Notes: generated by a model from the sequence alone, not told the origin. DNA of 64,000 nucleotides from JADJOY01 sp016713535 [NCBI: Deltaproteobacteria bacterium] (GCA_016713535.1 JADJOY010000003.1:422607-486606); one strand, 5' to 3'. Positions 55,058 through 63,628 are shown, numbered from the stretch's first letter. Program-made: numbers and translations.

Positions 55058-56697
55058 GGCTGCAGCAGGTACGTCCAGGTCTCGGTGAGCGCCTCGCCCT
55101 TCTCGTCGATGAAGGCGCGCAGGTCCATCGGCGCCTTCTTCTTGATCGCGAGCTTGAAGGTGAGCCGCCAGCCGCCGGTGTTGGGGTTCTTGATCACCTG
55201 CTGCTCGACCACGTCCGCGAGCTCGGCGCCTCCCGCCACGCTCACCGTGCCGTGCAGCACGCGGTCGGCGGGGATGTCCGCGAGCTTCTTGCCCTCGAAG
55301 TCGATCACGAAGCGGCGCATGTCGTCGTGGTTGGCCGAGTCGCGGTAGGTCGCGACGGCGCGCCCGTCGGGGCGGCGCGCCGGGTCGTCGCCGAAGAAGT
55401 GCATCGTGTAGGCGTGGTTCAACATGCCGCCGGGCTTGGCGGGCCACGCGGGCACCCAGTACGCGACGACGTTGTCGTTGTAGTCGGAGCTGGTGGGGAT
55501 CTCGACCAGCTCGACGCGGCCGTTGCCCCAGTTGCCGTCGGGCTCGATCCACACGCTCGGGCGCAGCTCGGAGCGCGCCTCGAGGTCCTGGTAGTGGTCG
55601 AAGTTGCGGTCGCGCTGGATCAGCCCGAATCCGGCCGGATTCTCCATCTGGAAGCTCGAGACGCGCAGCTCCTTGGGGTTCTCGAGTGGCCTCCACAGCC
55701 ACTCGCCGGAGCGCATCGCGAGCTGCAGCCCGTCCGAGTCGTGGACCTCGGGACGGAAATCGTCGAATCGCCGCGTCGTGTTCTCGCCGTGGTAGAACAT
55801 CGACGTCAGCGACGCGATTCCTACCTTCTTCACCTCGGTGCGGAAGAACGTGCGCGAGTCGACCTTCACCACCGTGTCGACTCCGGGCGTGATCTTGAAC
55901 TGGTAAGCGCCAGTGGCGCTCTCGCTGTCGAGGAGCGCGTAGATCGTCGCCTCGTTGGGATCGGCGGGGTAATTCGCGCGCGGCTGCTCGACGACCTTCG
56001 CGTCCTTCCCCTTGGCCTTCGGCTTGGCGGCGTCCTTACCGTCCTTGGCGGCGGGCTCGGGGCGCGGGCGTGGCACCGGGCTCACCAGCCAGAACTCGGT
56101 GAAGCGCGGAAACTCTTCGCCGCGCGCCTCGGCGGTGTCGATCGCCAGACCGCGGGCCGAGAGCCCGAACGTCTGGTCGCGGCCGAGGGCGCGGAAGTAG
56201 CTCGCGCCGAGGAACACGATCACCTCGTCGTAGTAGTCCTTGGTCTTGAAGTTCGCGTGCAGGCGGAAGCCCGCGTAGCCCATGTCCTGTGGGACCTGGC
56301 TCGCGAACTCGTTGCGGCCGTAATCGAACTGGTTGGGGTTGAAGTCGAGCGGGCGCACCAGGCTGCCCTCGACGACGTTGACCTTGATCGTCTTGTTGTA
56401 GAAGAGCCCGGCGTGGAAGAACTGCGCCCGGAACGGCGACGGACGGTCGGCCCACAGCGCCGCGTCGGGGCGGAAGCGGATGTCGCGCCACTGGTCGTAG
56501 TTGATCTTGAGCAGCCAGTCGGGCACCTGTCCCTTGGCCTCGTGGTAGGGCTCGGCGGCGAGCTTGCGTGCGCGCTCGATCACGGTTTCGAACCCGAACG
56601 GCGTCTGCGCCGACGCGGCGCGCGGCGCCGCCACCAGGAGCGCCGCCGCGAGCACCACGAGACGGACTGAAGCACGGGAAATCTGGGGGGATTTCAT
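55054..56697 (-). CDS. opgG: OpgG/OpgD (MdoG) periplasmic glucan protein
   Basis: The signal peptide VRLVVLAAALLVAAPRAASA is followed by the MdoG fold: FGFETVIERARKLAAEPYHE, LKINYDQWRDIRFRPDAALW, FRAQFFHAGLFYNKTIKVNV and ASYFRALGRDQTFGLSARGL, then the Ig-like C-domain. OpgG is needed for OPG production in the periplasm. Its E. coli relatives were recently shown to have beta-1,2-glucanase activity (GH186). Near 55985-56070 there is a lysine/alanine/proline-rich insert (KDGKDAAKPKAKGKD) not usual for the family. Start ATG 56697 gives a normal signal peptide. The gene heads the operon and is divergent from a GH1 gene 90 bp away. Confidence 0.95.
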   Translation of the reverse strand: MKSPQISRASVRLVVLAAALLVAAPRAASAQTPFGFETVIERARKLAAEPYHEAKGQVPDWLLKINYDQWRDIRFRPDAALWADRPSPFRAQFFHAGLFYNKTIKVNVVEGSLVRPLDFNPNQFDYGRNEFASQVPQDMGYAGFRLHANFKTKDYYDEVIVFLGASYFRALGRDQTFGLSARGLAIDTAEARGEEFPRFTEFWLVSPVPRPRPEPAAKDGKDAAKPKAKGKDAKVVEQPRANYPADPNEATIYALLDSESATGAYQFKITPGVDTVVKVDSRTFFRTEVKKVGIASLTSMFYHGENTTRRFDDFRPEVHDSDGLQLAMRSGEWLWRPLENPKELRVSSFQMENPAGFGLIQRDRNFDHYQDLEARSELRPSVWIEPDGNWGNGRVELVEIPTSSDYNDNVVAYWVPAWPAKPGGMLNHAYTMHFFGDDPARRPDGRAVATYRDSANHDDMRRFVIDFEGKKLADIPADRVLHGTVSVAGGAELADVVEQQVIKNPNTGGWRLTFKLAIKKKAPMDLRAFIDEKGEALTETWTYLLQP

Positions 56698-56787
56698 GAG
56701 TCTCGCTCGGCTTCCAGGGGAAAAGGCAGCTAGTCTCACACAGCCGCATCGACAAGCAAAGGCGCGGCTAGGCGCACGAGCGCGAGG

Positions 56788-58160
56788 ATGATGGATCGAT
56801 TGCCGGATGGCTTCGAGTGGGGGTGGCGACCGCTTCGTATCAGATCGAGGGCGCGGTCCACGAAGACGGCCGCTCGCCGTCGGTGTGGGACACCTTCAGT
56901 CACACCCCGGGGCGGGTGCTGGGCGGCGACACCGGCGACCTCGCGTGTGACCACTACCACCGGGTCGTCGACGACGTGGCGCTCATCGCGTCGCTGGGGG
57001 TGAAGGTCTATCGTTTCTCGATCGCGTGGCCTCGGGTGTTACCCGACGGCACAGGTCGGGTCGAGGAGCGCGGGCTCGACTTCTACCGGCGCCTCCTCGA
57101 CGAGCTCGCCCGGCATGGTATCGAGCCCCGCGTCACGCTCTACCACTGGGATCACCCGCAGGCGCTCGAGCAACGCTACGGCGGGTGGCGCGCGCGCACC
57201 ATGGCGCACGACTTCGCCGACTACGTGGCGGTGGTGGTGAAGGCGCTCGGCGACCGCGTCACGCGCTGGACCACGATGAACGAGATCGCGTGCTTCACGC
57301 ACTTCTCGTTCGGCGCCACCAAGCCGGGCATCCACGCCCCCGGGCTCCGCCTGGAGAGCCAGCGCGAGGTGTGGCAGACGGCGCACCATGCGCTCCTCGG
57401 TCATGGGCTCGCCACCCAGGTGATCCGCGCGCTTTCGGCGCGCCCGTGCCAGGTGAGCCTGGTCGACAACCTCGCAGTGCCCGTGCCGTATCGCGAGGCA
57501 CCGGAGGACGTGGCCGCCGCGGGCGCGGCGTTCGGCGTCCTCGGCACGAATGGCGGCATCCTGGTGCCCGCGCTCACCGGTCGCTACGAGCCGCGCTTCG
57601 AGGAGGCGGCGCGCGCTCGCGGCGAGATGCCGGTGATGGACGAGGGCGACCTCGCGACGATCGCTCAGCCGCTCGACGAGCTCGGCCTCAACGTCTACAC
57701 GGGTGTCTACGTGCGCGCTGCCTCCACGCAAGCGGGCTTCGAGACGCTGCCGTTTCCGCCCGGCTATCCGAAGCTCGACATGCCATGGCTCGACGTCGTG
57801 CCCGACGCGCTCTACTGGGCTCCGCGCCACGTCGTCGAGCAGCTCGGCTTCCGCGGCCGCTTCTTCGTCTCCGAGAACGGCTGCGCCGCCCGCGACGAGC
57901 CGACCGGCGCCGGCGAGGTCCTCGACCTCGACCGCATTGCCTACCTGCGCGGCTACCTTCGCCAGCTCGTCCGCGCCACCGCCGAGGGCTTGCCGGTCAC
58001 CGGCTACTGCCTGTGGAGCCTGCTCGACAACTTCGAGTGGTCGTGGGGCTACGCGAAGCGCTTCGGCCTCGTCTACGTCGACTACCCCACCCAGCGCCGC
58101 ATCCCCAAGGCCAGCGCAGCCTGGTACTCCGAGTGCATCCGCCAGAACCGCGTCGTCTGA
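56788..58160 (+). CDS. GH1 beta-glucosidase, cytoplasmic (one frameshift near the start)
   Basis: This retaining beta-glucosidase has about 457 residues. ATG 56788 gives MMDRLPDGFEWG, after which one G is missing in the run at 56818-56822. The protein continues VATASYQIEGAVHEDGRSPS, SVWDTFSHTPG and VYRFSIAWPRVLPDG. The acid/base Glu lies in TTMNEIACF, where the usual NEP is NEI, and the nucleophile Glu lies in FVSENG. CLWSLLDNFEWSWGY closes the barrel. No signal peptide is present. Standing divergent from opgG, it could hydrolyse sophorose or other short beta-glucosides left after phosphorolysis. Confidence 0.9.
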
Positions 58161-58203
58161 GGGGCCGGCCGAGCCCGCCGCTCGCGGACGACGCGCCGGA
58201 CCT

Positions 58204-58231
58204 GGAGCCGGGCGCGGCGCCGCCCGGCTCC
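58204..58231 (+). terminator. strong GC hairpin after GH1 gene
   Basis: GGAGCCGGGCG at 58204-58214 pairs perfectly with CGCCCGGCTCC at 58221-58231 across a 6-nt loop, 44 bp after the GH1 stop. There is no T-run. It overlaps the presumed start of the next gene, so it might also act on that gene's translation. Confidence 0.45.
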
Positions 58232-59019
58232 TGGTCACGACCACCAAGAGCACCGCTCCCGATCTGCTGGCGCGCGCCCGCGTGGTGGCCGCGCGCTGCG
58301 GCGCCGAGCTCGCCTCGCGCGAGGCCAGCCTGGACGCGCTCCTCGTCGAGCGCGGCGCCGAGCTCGCGTACGTGGTGGGACGGGAGGTGGAGTGGCTCTA
58401 CGGACCGGGACGCGCGCGGCTGGTCGTGCACCGTGGCATGCTCGACTCGCGTCGCGATGCGGGTGCGATCCATCCGCTCGTGCGTGCGCTGGTGCCCGCC
58501 GGTGAGCGGCCGCTGACGCGCGTCCTCGACGCGACCCTCGGCCTGGCCCAGGACGCGATCCACCTCGCCGACGTGCTCGGCGTGCGCATCGTCGGCGTCG
58601 AGGTGAGCCCGGCGCTCGCGTCTCTCGCGGAGGCGGGGCTCGCGCGCGAGCTGACGCGCGGGCTCGAGGCGGCGGGGCGGATCGAGGTGGTGTGCGGAGA
58701 CGCGGCGGAGGTCCTCGCGGCGCTGCCCGGCGCCTCGGTGGACGTAGTGTACGTCGACGAGATGTTCGCGCGCCCGCGGCGCTCGGCGCCGGGGTTCGCG
58801 CTCCTCCGGCGGGTCGCCGGGCACGCGCCGCTCGGGGCGCGGTTCTGGGAGGAGGCGAAGCGGGTGGCGGCGCGGCGCGTGGTGGTCAAGCTGCCGCGTG
58901 ACGCCGTGGACCCCGCCGCGTTCGCCTTCGACGAGGTCGTGATCGGCCAGGCGATGGCGTACGGCATCCACCACACCGGCGAGCGCTCGCTGGCCTTCGC
59001 GCCGGCCGCGAAGGCTTGA
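58231..59019 (+). CDS. RsmJ-like class I SAM-dependent methyltransferase, start unclear
   Basis: The frame reads LLVTTTKSTAPDLLARARVV, AARCGAELASREASLDALL, then the SAM site VLDATLGLAQDAIHLADVLG, the strand-2 acid in GVEVSPALASLAEAGL, and VDVVYVDEMFARP in place of the catalytic DPMFP-type motif. This order is that of the RsmJ/DUF548 family, which methylates 16S rRNA G1516. The substrate-motif Asp-Pro-Met is altered to Asp-Glu-Met, so the target may differ. No ATG, GTG or TTG lies in frame at the expected N-terminus, where only a CTG at 58231 is available, so a start codon may be lost through an indel. Confidence 0.65.
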   Translation: MVTTTKSTAPDLLARARVVAARCGAELASREASLDALLVERGAELAYVVGREVEWLYGPGRARLVVHRGMLDSRRDAGAIHPLVRALVPAGERPLTRVLDATLGLAQDAIHLADVLGVRIVGVEVSPALASLAEAGLARELTRGLEAAGRIEVVCGDAAEVLAALPGASVDVVYVDEMFARPRRSAPGFALLRRVAGHAPLGARFWEEAKRVAARRVVVKLPRDAVDPAAFAFDEVVIGQAMAYGIHHTGERSLAFAPAAKA

Positions 59020-59148
59020 GGATCCCGGCGCGGGACCCGCCTTCCCGGCCCCGCACGCTTCGTCGTCGGGCGCCGTACCCACGGAGCCGTCGCGCGGCTT
59101 GAGTTCGCGCGCGATCCTGCCGATGGCACGGACGAGGAGACGCTCGAC

Positions 59149-59817
59149 GTGCTGGTCATGGACTGGATGACGGAGCGACCGATCACGGTCACGCCCGAGA
59201 CGCGCCTCTCGGAGGTGGCGGCCGCGATGGTGCGCGGAAGCGTGCGACACGTGCCCGTGGTCCGCGGCGACACCGGCGAGGGCGGCACGCCGCTCCTGGT
59301 TGGCATCGTATCGAGCTACGACGTGGCGCGCGCGCATCCGCCCGAGCTCAACCCGTGGGCGTTGACGCCCCTTCCGCCCGAGCTCGACCACCCGGTGAGC
59401 GAGGTCATGACCGCGCACCCCTTCACCGTGGAGCCGACCGCGCCCGTCGAGCGCGCCGCGGCCGAGCTCGCCCGGCGCAAGATCCACGCGTTGCCGGTGG
59501 TCCGCGCGGAGCGGTTGGTGGGAATCCTCACCGAGGCCGACGTGATCCGCGCCTTCGTGGTGCTGCTCGGCCCACGCCAGCAGGGCGTGCGGATCACGTT
59601 CGTCCTCGAGGAGCGCGAGGAGATCTTCGGCTCCGTGCTCCGGCTCGCCGCCCAGCACCGGGTGGAGGTCGCGAGCGTGGTGACGGCCCACCAGGGCGGG
59701 AGGCGGATCGCGATCGTGCAGGTCGTCGGCCCGCGCGCGGGCCACTTCCTCGACGGCTTGTGGAAGGCGGGGCACCGGGTGGAGAGCGTGGTGCACGACG
59801 AGCAGCTCGCCGCCTGA
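59149..59817 (+). CDS. CBS-pair plus ACT-like domain protein (AcuB-like)
   Basis: Two CBS motifs come first: MTERPITVTPETRLSEVAAA with VRHVPVVRG, and VMTAHPFTVEPTAPVERAAA with IHALPVVRAERLVGILTEAD. An ACT-like domain follows (QGVRITFVLEEREEIFGSVL, GGRRIAIVQVVG). AcuB of Bacillus has the same order. CBS pairs bind adenine nucleotides and ACT domains bind amino acids, so the protein probably senses metabolic state. GTG 59149 is used, with GAGGAGAC 9 nt upstream. ATG 59158 is equally possible. It has 222 residues. No operon partner is evident. Confidence 0.8.
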   Translation: MLVMDWMTERPITVTPETRLSEVAAAMVRGSVRHVPVVRGDTGEGGTPLLVGIVSSYDVARAHPPELNPWALTPLPPELDHPVSEVMTAHPFTVEPTAPVERAAAELARRKIHALPVVRAERLVGILTEADVIRAFVVLLGPRQQGVRITFVLEEREEIFGSVLRLAAQHRVEVASVVTAHQGGRRIAIVQVVGPRAGHFLDGLWKAGHRVESVVHDEQLAA

Positions 59818-59866
59818 GGCGCCGCGGACGAGCGGCCGCTCGAGCCGGACGGCAGGGGAGCGGCGC

Positions 59867-60442
59867 TCAGCGGCCCGCGAAGCGGCCCACGCGGCGCCGC
59901 GCCACCTCGACCACCGCGTGGTCGGCCGCGGGCCACAGCACCTCGAGCGGGCCGAACCCCCGGCGCGCCGCGAGCACCAGCGTGACCACGATCGCCGCCG
60001 CCGTGATCGCGACGTTGGGCCACGCGTCGAGCTGCCACTGGCCCGACCACTCGAGCTGCACGCGGTCGGTGAACGGGACGAGATAGGCCATCGGCCACGT
60101 GTAGCCGTCGCCGCCGCGTGAGCCGACCAGATCGCAGAGCAGGTGGAGGTGGAACGCGGCGAAGGCGAGGGCGCCTGCCAGCACCCGGCGCTCGGCGCGC
60201 CACGCCACGAGCCCCGCCGTCACCGCCGCGGCGAGGAGGTTGTGACCGAGGACGTGATGGAGGTCGGAGCCCCAGTACACGGGATGCGCGGAGCGCGCGG
60301 TGAGGAGCTGCGGGATGGCGCCGATCGCATCGAGATCCGGGACCACGCCGGCGAGCGTCACGAGGCCCCGTTCGCGCCGCGTTAGGCTCGGCGCGCTGTT
60401 CGCGGTCAGCCAGCTCAGGAGCGCGTGGGTGAGGGGGCTCAT
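59867..60442 (-). CDS. YdjM/DUF457-type membrane-bound metal-dependent hydrolase
   Basis: This 191-residue protein starts at ATG 60442 with SPLTHALLSWLTANSAPSL and continues LVTLAGVVPDLDAIG, then YWGSDLHHVLGHNLLAAAVT and FHLHLLCDLVGSRG. The early His, the PDLD pair, the HHVLGH cluster and the HLLCD motif match the LexA-controlled YdjM family and its relatives (DUF457), thought to be membrane metal-dependent hydrolases, possibly of phospholipids. Three or four hydrophobic helices are visible. It is divergent from the GGDEF-EAL gene, with 219 bp between. Confidence 0.75.
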   Translation of the reverse strand: MSPLTHALLSWLTANSAPSLTRRERGLVTLAGVVPDLDAIGAIPQLLTARSAHPVYWGSDLHHVLGHNLLAAAVTAGLVAWRAERRVLAGALAFAAFHLHLLCDLVGSRGGDGYTWPMAYLVPFTDRVQLEWSGQWQLDAWPNVAITAAAIVVTLVLAARRGFGPLEVLWPAADHAVVEVARRRVGRFAGR

Positions 60443-60555
60443 GGTCGGGGGGCGCCGCGGGCCGAGCGGCGTGCGGACCTGGTCGTCCCACGGCCGTGGC
60501 CCTCGGCGCAAGGGCGAAACGCCCGAAATCGCCCCCCGGATACCAGCTCAAAAAC

Positions 60556-60585
60556 TTGACACCGGACGTCACCGAGCCCTATCGA
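60556..60585 (+). promoter_or_regulatory. sigma70-like promoter before GGDEF-EAL gene
   Basis: A perfect TTGACA at 60556-60561 is followed after 17-18 nt by CTATCG/TATCGA at 60579-60585, a weak -10 match. It lies about 80 bp before the GGDEF-EAL start, in a locally AT-richer stretch. A c-di-GMP riboswitch (GEMM) was looked for here and not found. Confidence 0.4.
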
Positions 60586-60661
60586 CCCTCCCGCGCCTTC
60601 CGTGTCCAGATCAAATGCATGAATGATTCCTGCATATTCGGGCCGGCGCGATATCTGCAAC

Positions 60662-63286
60662 ATGACGGGGTGCCCCGAACTCTTCCAGGCCTGCTCGTGG
60701 GCCGAGGACTTCGCTTCGATGGCGCTCGCGGAAGCTTCCTTCGATCTCGCGGACTTCGACATCGATGCACCCAACCAGGTGCTCGACAAGCGTCAGCCCG
60801 AGCCCGAGGCGCCGCCCGCGGTCGCGCCGCTCCCGCTCGGGGTTCACGGGTCGCGCCGCACGCCTACCTCGGTCACGCCGCTGCCGTTCTCGGTCACCGG
60901 GGCTTCGCCAGCGCAGCCGGCCCCGCCCGACGCCGCCGAGGCGCCGCGCCTCGACGACGGCTGGCCGTGGGAGCAGGAGCGCCAGACACCGGCCGAGGTA
61001 GGCGGCGGCTCGCGAGACAAGTCGTCGACGCTGATCAAGCGTCGCTCGCGGCGCAGCGCAGAAGAGCCGCTCACGATCAGCCACGACGGCGGCAAGCTGC
61101 GCATCCGGCTCCGCCTCCTGTTGCACGCGGTGATCACCTCGGGGGTGGCACTCGGCGTCGCGTCGTCGGCCTTCCTCTGGTACCAGATCACCACGTCCGA
61201 GCGCCGCACGGTGGAGAAGCTCTCGACGCTCGGCCACGTGATCGCGTGGAGCGCGCGCGCCTCGCTCGCCCTCGACGGCGCCCTCGAGGAGCAGGTGATG
61301 CCCGCCGCGCAGGTGATGCTCGACGCGCTCGCCCAGGACCGCTCGATCCTCGAGGCGTGTCTCTTCACCGCCGACGCCCGCCTGGTGGCGAGCCACTTCC
61401 GCCACGACATCGACATCAACACGCGCCGCTGCGTGCCGCGCAGCGTGAACCACGAGAGCTACACGCGCCTCGGCACCGAGATCCGCTGGGCGATGCCGAT
61501 CGAGTTCCAGAACCACCTGAACGGCACCATCACGGTGCGCGCCCAGACGCTCGTGCTTCGCGAGGAGCTCGCGCGCTCGGGGATGATCGCGGCGGTGGTC
61601 ATGTGCGTCGCCACGTTGGTGGCGTTCGCCGCCACCGCGCGCTTCGAGCGCATGGTGTCGCGGCCGATCCTGGCGCTCATCGACACCGCGCAGCACGTCA
61701 CGCGCCGCAAGGACTACTCGGTGCGGGTGGACGCCGCCGGCGAGGACGAGTTCGGGCTCCTGATCGACACCTTCAACCGCATGCTCCAGCAGATCCAGGT
61801 GCGCGATCGCGAGCTCGAGCGCCAGCGCGACCAGCTCGACAAGGAAGTGCAGGCGCGGCGCGGCGAGCTGCGCAGCCGCGAGCAGGCCGAGGAGCGGATC
61901 CGCTACCTCGCGTATTACGACGTGCTCACCGGCCTGCCCAACCGCCAGTGCCTCAAGGAGCGACTCGACCAGAGCCTGCGCGAGACGCGCCGCCACGGCG
62001 GCCACGTCGCGGTGCTCTTCCTCGACCTCGACCGCTTCAAGGAGATCAACGACAACTTCGGCCACGGCGAAGGCGATCGGCTGCTACGCCTGGTGGCCGA
62101 GCGCGTGATGGGGTGTGTGCGCGGCTCCGACGCGGTGTCGCGCTCCGAGTCCGGGCATCCGTGCTTCACCGTGTCGCGCCAGGGCGGCGACGAGTTCACC
62201 GTGATGCTCACCCGCCTCCACAGCCGTGACGACGCCGGGCGCGTGGCCGAGCGCATGCTCAACGAGCTGCGCAAGCCGTTCGCGCTCGCGGGGCGCGAGG
62301 TGCGGGTCGGCGCGAGCATCGGCATCGCGGTGGCGCCCGACGACGGCGGCGACGTCGAGACGCTCCTCAAGCACGCCGACATGGCGATGTACCAGGCCAA
62401 GCAGGCGGGGCGCGACGCGTACTTCTTCTTCTCACCGTCGATGAGCATCGAGGCGATGCGCCGGCTGGACCTGGGCACCGATCTGCGCCGTGCCGTCGAG
62501 TGGTCCGACTTCAAGGTCCACTACCAGCCGAAGGTGGACCTCCACGACGGGCGGGTCACCGGGCTCGAGGCGCTGGTGCGCTGGGAGCACCCGACCCGCG
62601 GCTTCATCTCGCCCGCCGACTTCATCCCGCTCGCCGAGGACCTGGGGCTGATCGGCACGCTCGGCTCGTGGGTGCTCTCGAGCGTGTGCGCGCAGATGCG
62701 CGCCTGGCTCGACGCCGGGCTACCGCCGGTGCGGATCGCGGTCAACGTCTCGAGCCATCAGTTCGCCGACCCGCACCTCTACGACATCGTGCGCGGCGCG
62801 CTGATCGAGGCGGGTCTGCCCAACGACGTGCTCGAGCTCGAGATCACCGAGAGCGCCATGATCCAGAACCCGGAGGCCGCGGTCGCGACGCTCGAGAGCT
62901 TGCGCGCGCTCGGCATCCAGGTGGCGCTCGACGACTTCGGCACCGGCTACTCGTCTCTCAACTACGTGGGCCGCCTACCGCTCGACGCGCTCAAGATCGA
63001 CCGCTCGTTCGTGATGAGCATCGCCGACAGCGAGGATGGCCGCAGCATCGTCACAGCGGTCGTCGCCATGGCGCACAGCCTGGGGCTGCGCGTCGTCGCG
63101 GAAGGAGTCGAGACGATCGAGCAGGCGAGGGTGCTGCGGCGTCTGCGCTGCGATGAGATCCAGGGCTACCTCTTCAGCCGCCCGGTGCCCGACGACCGCG
63201 TGGGCGACCTGCTCGACCGGCGCCTCGAGCTCGACGAGCTCGAGGCGCGCCCCATGTCGGGTCTCGGTACCGAGCTACGCATGTGA
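60662..63286 (+). CDS. membrane-bound dual GGDEF-EAL c-di-GMP enzyme with periplasmic sensor and HAMP
   Basis: A proline-rich cytoplasmic N-terminus (about 150 residues) precedes helix 1 (LLLHAVITSGVALGVASSAF), a CHASE8-like periplasmic domain (STLGHVIAWSARASLALDGA), helix 2 (MIAAVVMCVATLVAFAATAR) and HAMP. The GGDEF domain has an intact active site (RQGGDEF) and YDVLTGLPNR, with an 11-residue insert just before it. It lacks an RxxD inhibitory site. The EAL domain is complete (GLEALVRWEHP, ELEITESAMI, DDFGTGYSSL, KIDRSFV). Both making and breaking c-di-GMP are possible. ATG 60662 is annotated, and ATG 60719 with GAGGA upstream is an alternative start. The frame is intact. Confidence 0.9.
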   Translation: MTGCPELFQACSWAEDFASMALAEASFDLADFDIDAPNQVLDKRQPEPEAPPAVAPLPLGVHGSRRTPTSVTPLPFSVTGASPAQPAPPDAAEAPRLDDGWPWEQERQTPAEVGGGSRDKSSTLIKRRSRRSAEEPLTISHDGGKLRIRLRLLLHAVITSGVALGVASSAFLWYQITTSERRTVEKLSTLGHVIAWSARASLALDGALEEQVMPAAQVMLDALAQDRSILEACLFTADARLVASHFRHDIDINTRRCVPRSVNHESYTRLGTEIRWAMPIEFQNHLNGTITVRAQTLVLREELARSGMIAAVVMCVATLVAFAATARFERMVSRPILALIDTAQHVTRRKDYSVRVDAAGEDEFGLLIDTFNRMLQQIQVRDRELERQRDQLDKEVQARRGELRSREQAEERIRYLAYYDVLTGLPNRQCLKERLDQSLRETRRHGGHVAVLFLDLDRFKEINDNFGHGEGDRLLRLVAERVMGCVRGSDAVSRSESGHPCFTVSRQGGDEFTVMLTRLHSRDDAGRVAERMLNELRKPFALAGREVRVGASIGIAVAPDDGGDVETLLKHADMAMYQAKQAGRDAYFFFSPSMSIEAMRRLDLGTDLRRAVEWSDFKVHYQPKVDLHDGRVTGLEALVRWEHPTRGFISPADFIPLAEDLGLIGTLGSWVLSSVCAQMRAWLDAGLPPVRIAVNVSSHQFADPHLYDIVRGALIEAGLPNDVLELEITESAMIQNPEAAVATLESLRALGIQVALDDFGTGYSSLNYVGRLPLDALKIDRSFVMSIADSEDGRSIVTAVVAMAHSLGLRVVAEGVETIEQARVLRRLRCDEIQGYLFSRPVPDDRVGDLLDRRLELDELEARPMSGLGTELRM

Positions 63287-63628
63287 CCCGCCGGTCGGGG
63301 AGCGTCGACGGTCCCTCGCCGACCCGACCCGCTCGTCGAGGTGCAAGGCCGCTGGTCGCCGCGGCGGGCACGCTCCGCGTACCCGCCGACACCCGCTGGG
63401 TCGGTGCTGGGGGAACGCTCCGCGTGCCGGCCGATACGTGCCAAGTCTGGTCTGGAGGGGCACGCTCCGCGTGCCCGCCGATACGCGCCGGGATTGGTCC
63501 TGGAGGGGCACGCTTCGCGTGCCCGGCGATACGCACCGACGCGCGCCTCGAGGAGCGCGTCGTTCCCTGTACGGACCCGATCGATCGCGCCCCGCGGCGC
63601 GCCGCCGGTCGGGCTACAAGACCGCCGC
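63287..63628. other. non-coding gap between convergent genes
   Basis: This 342-bp space between the GGDEF-EAL gene and the convergent YhbY gene is largely filled by the hairpin repeat array at 63366-63540. Open frames across it are products of the repeat and show no protein family. No separate terminator is needed, since the repeat hairpins could do this. Confidence 0.6.
63366..63540. repeat. four imperfect tandem repeats of 45-48 bp, each with a hairpin
   Basis: Units begin at 63366, 63411, 63458 and 63506 (spacing 45, 47, 48). Each starts with GGGCACGCTCCGCGTGCCC or a close variant, which folds into an 8-bp stem with a 3-nt loop, followed by GCCGATACG and a variable part ending CTGGAG. Unit 3 has a perfect stem, and units 1 and 2 carry mismatches. 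It lies between convergent genes, as expected for an intergenic repeat family. Confidence 0.75.

Noticed and set aside
60443-60661. Possible c-di-GMP (GEMM) riboswitch before the GGDEF-EAL gene
   Set aside because: The conserved GEMM core and tetraloop-receptor elements were not found. Only a promoter-like TTGACA is present.
62130-62190. 11-residue insert before GGDEF flanked by repeated VSR codons
   Set aside because: An insert of this size at this position occurs in many composite GGDEF-EAL proteins, so it is not evidence of a recent duplication.
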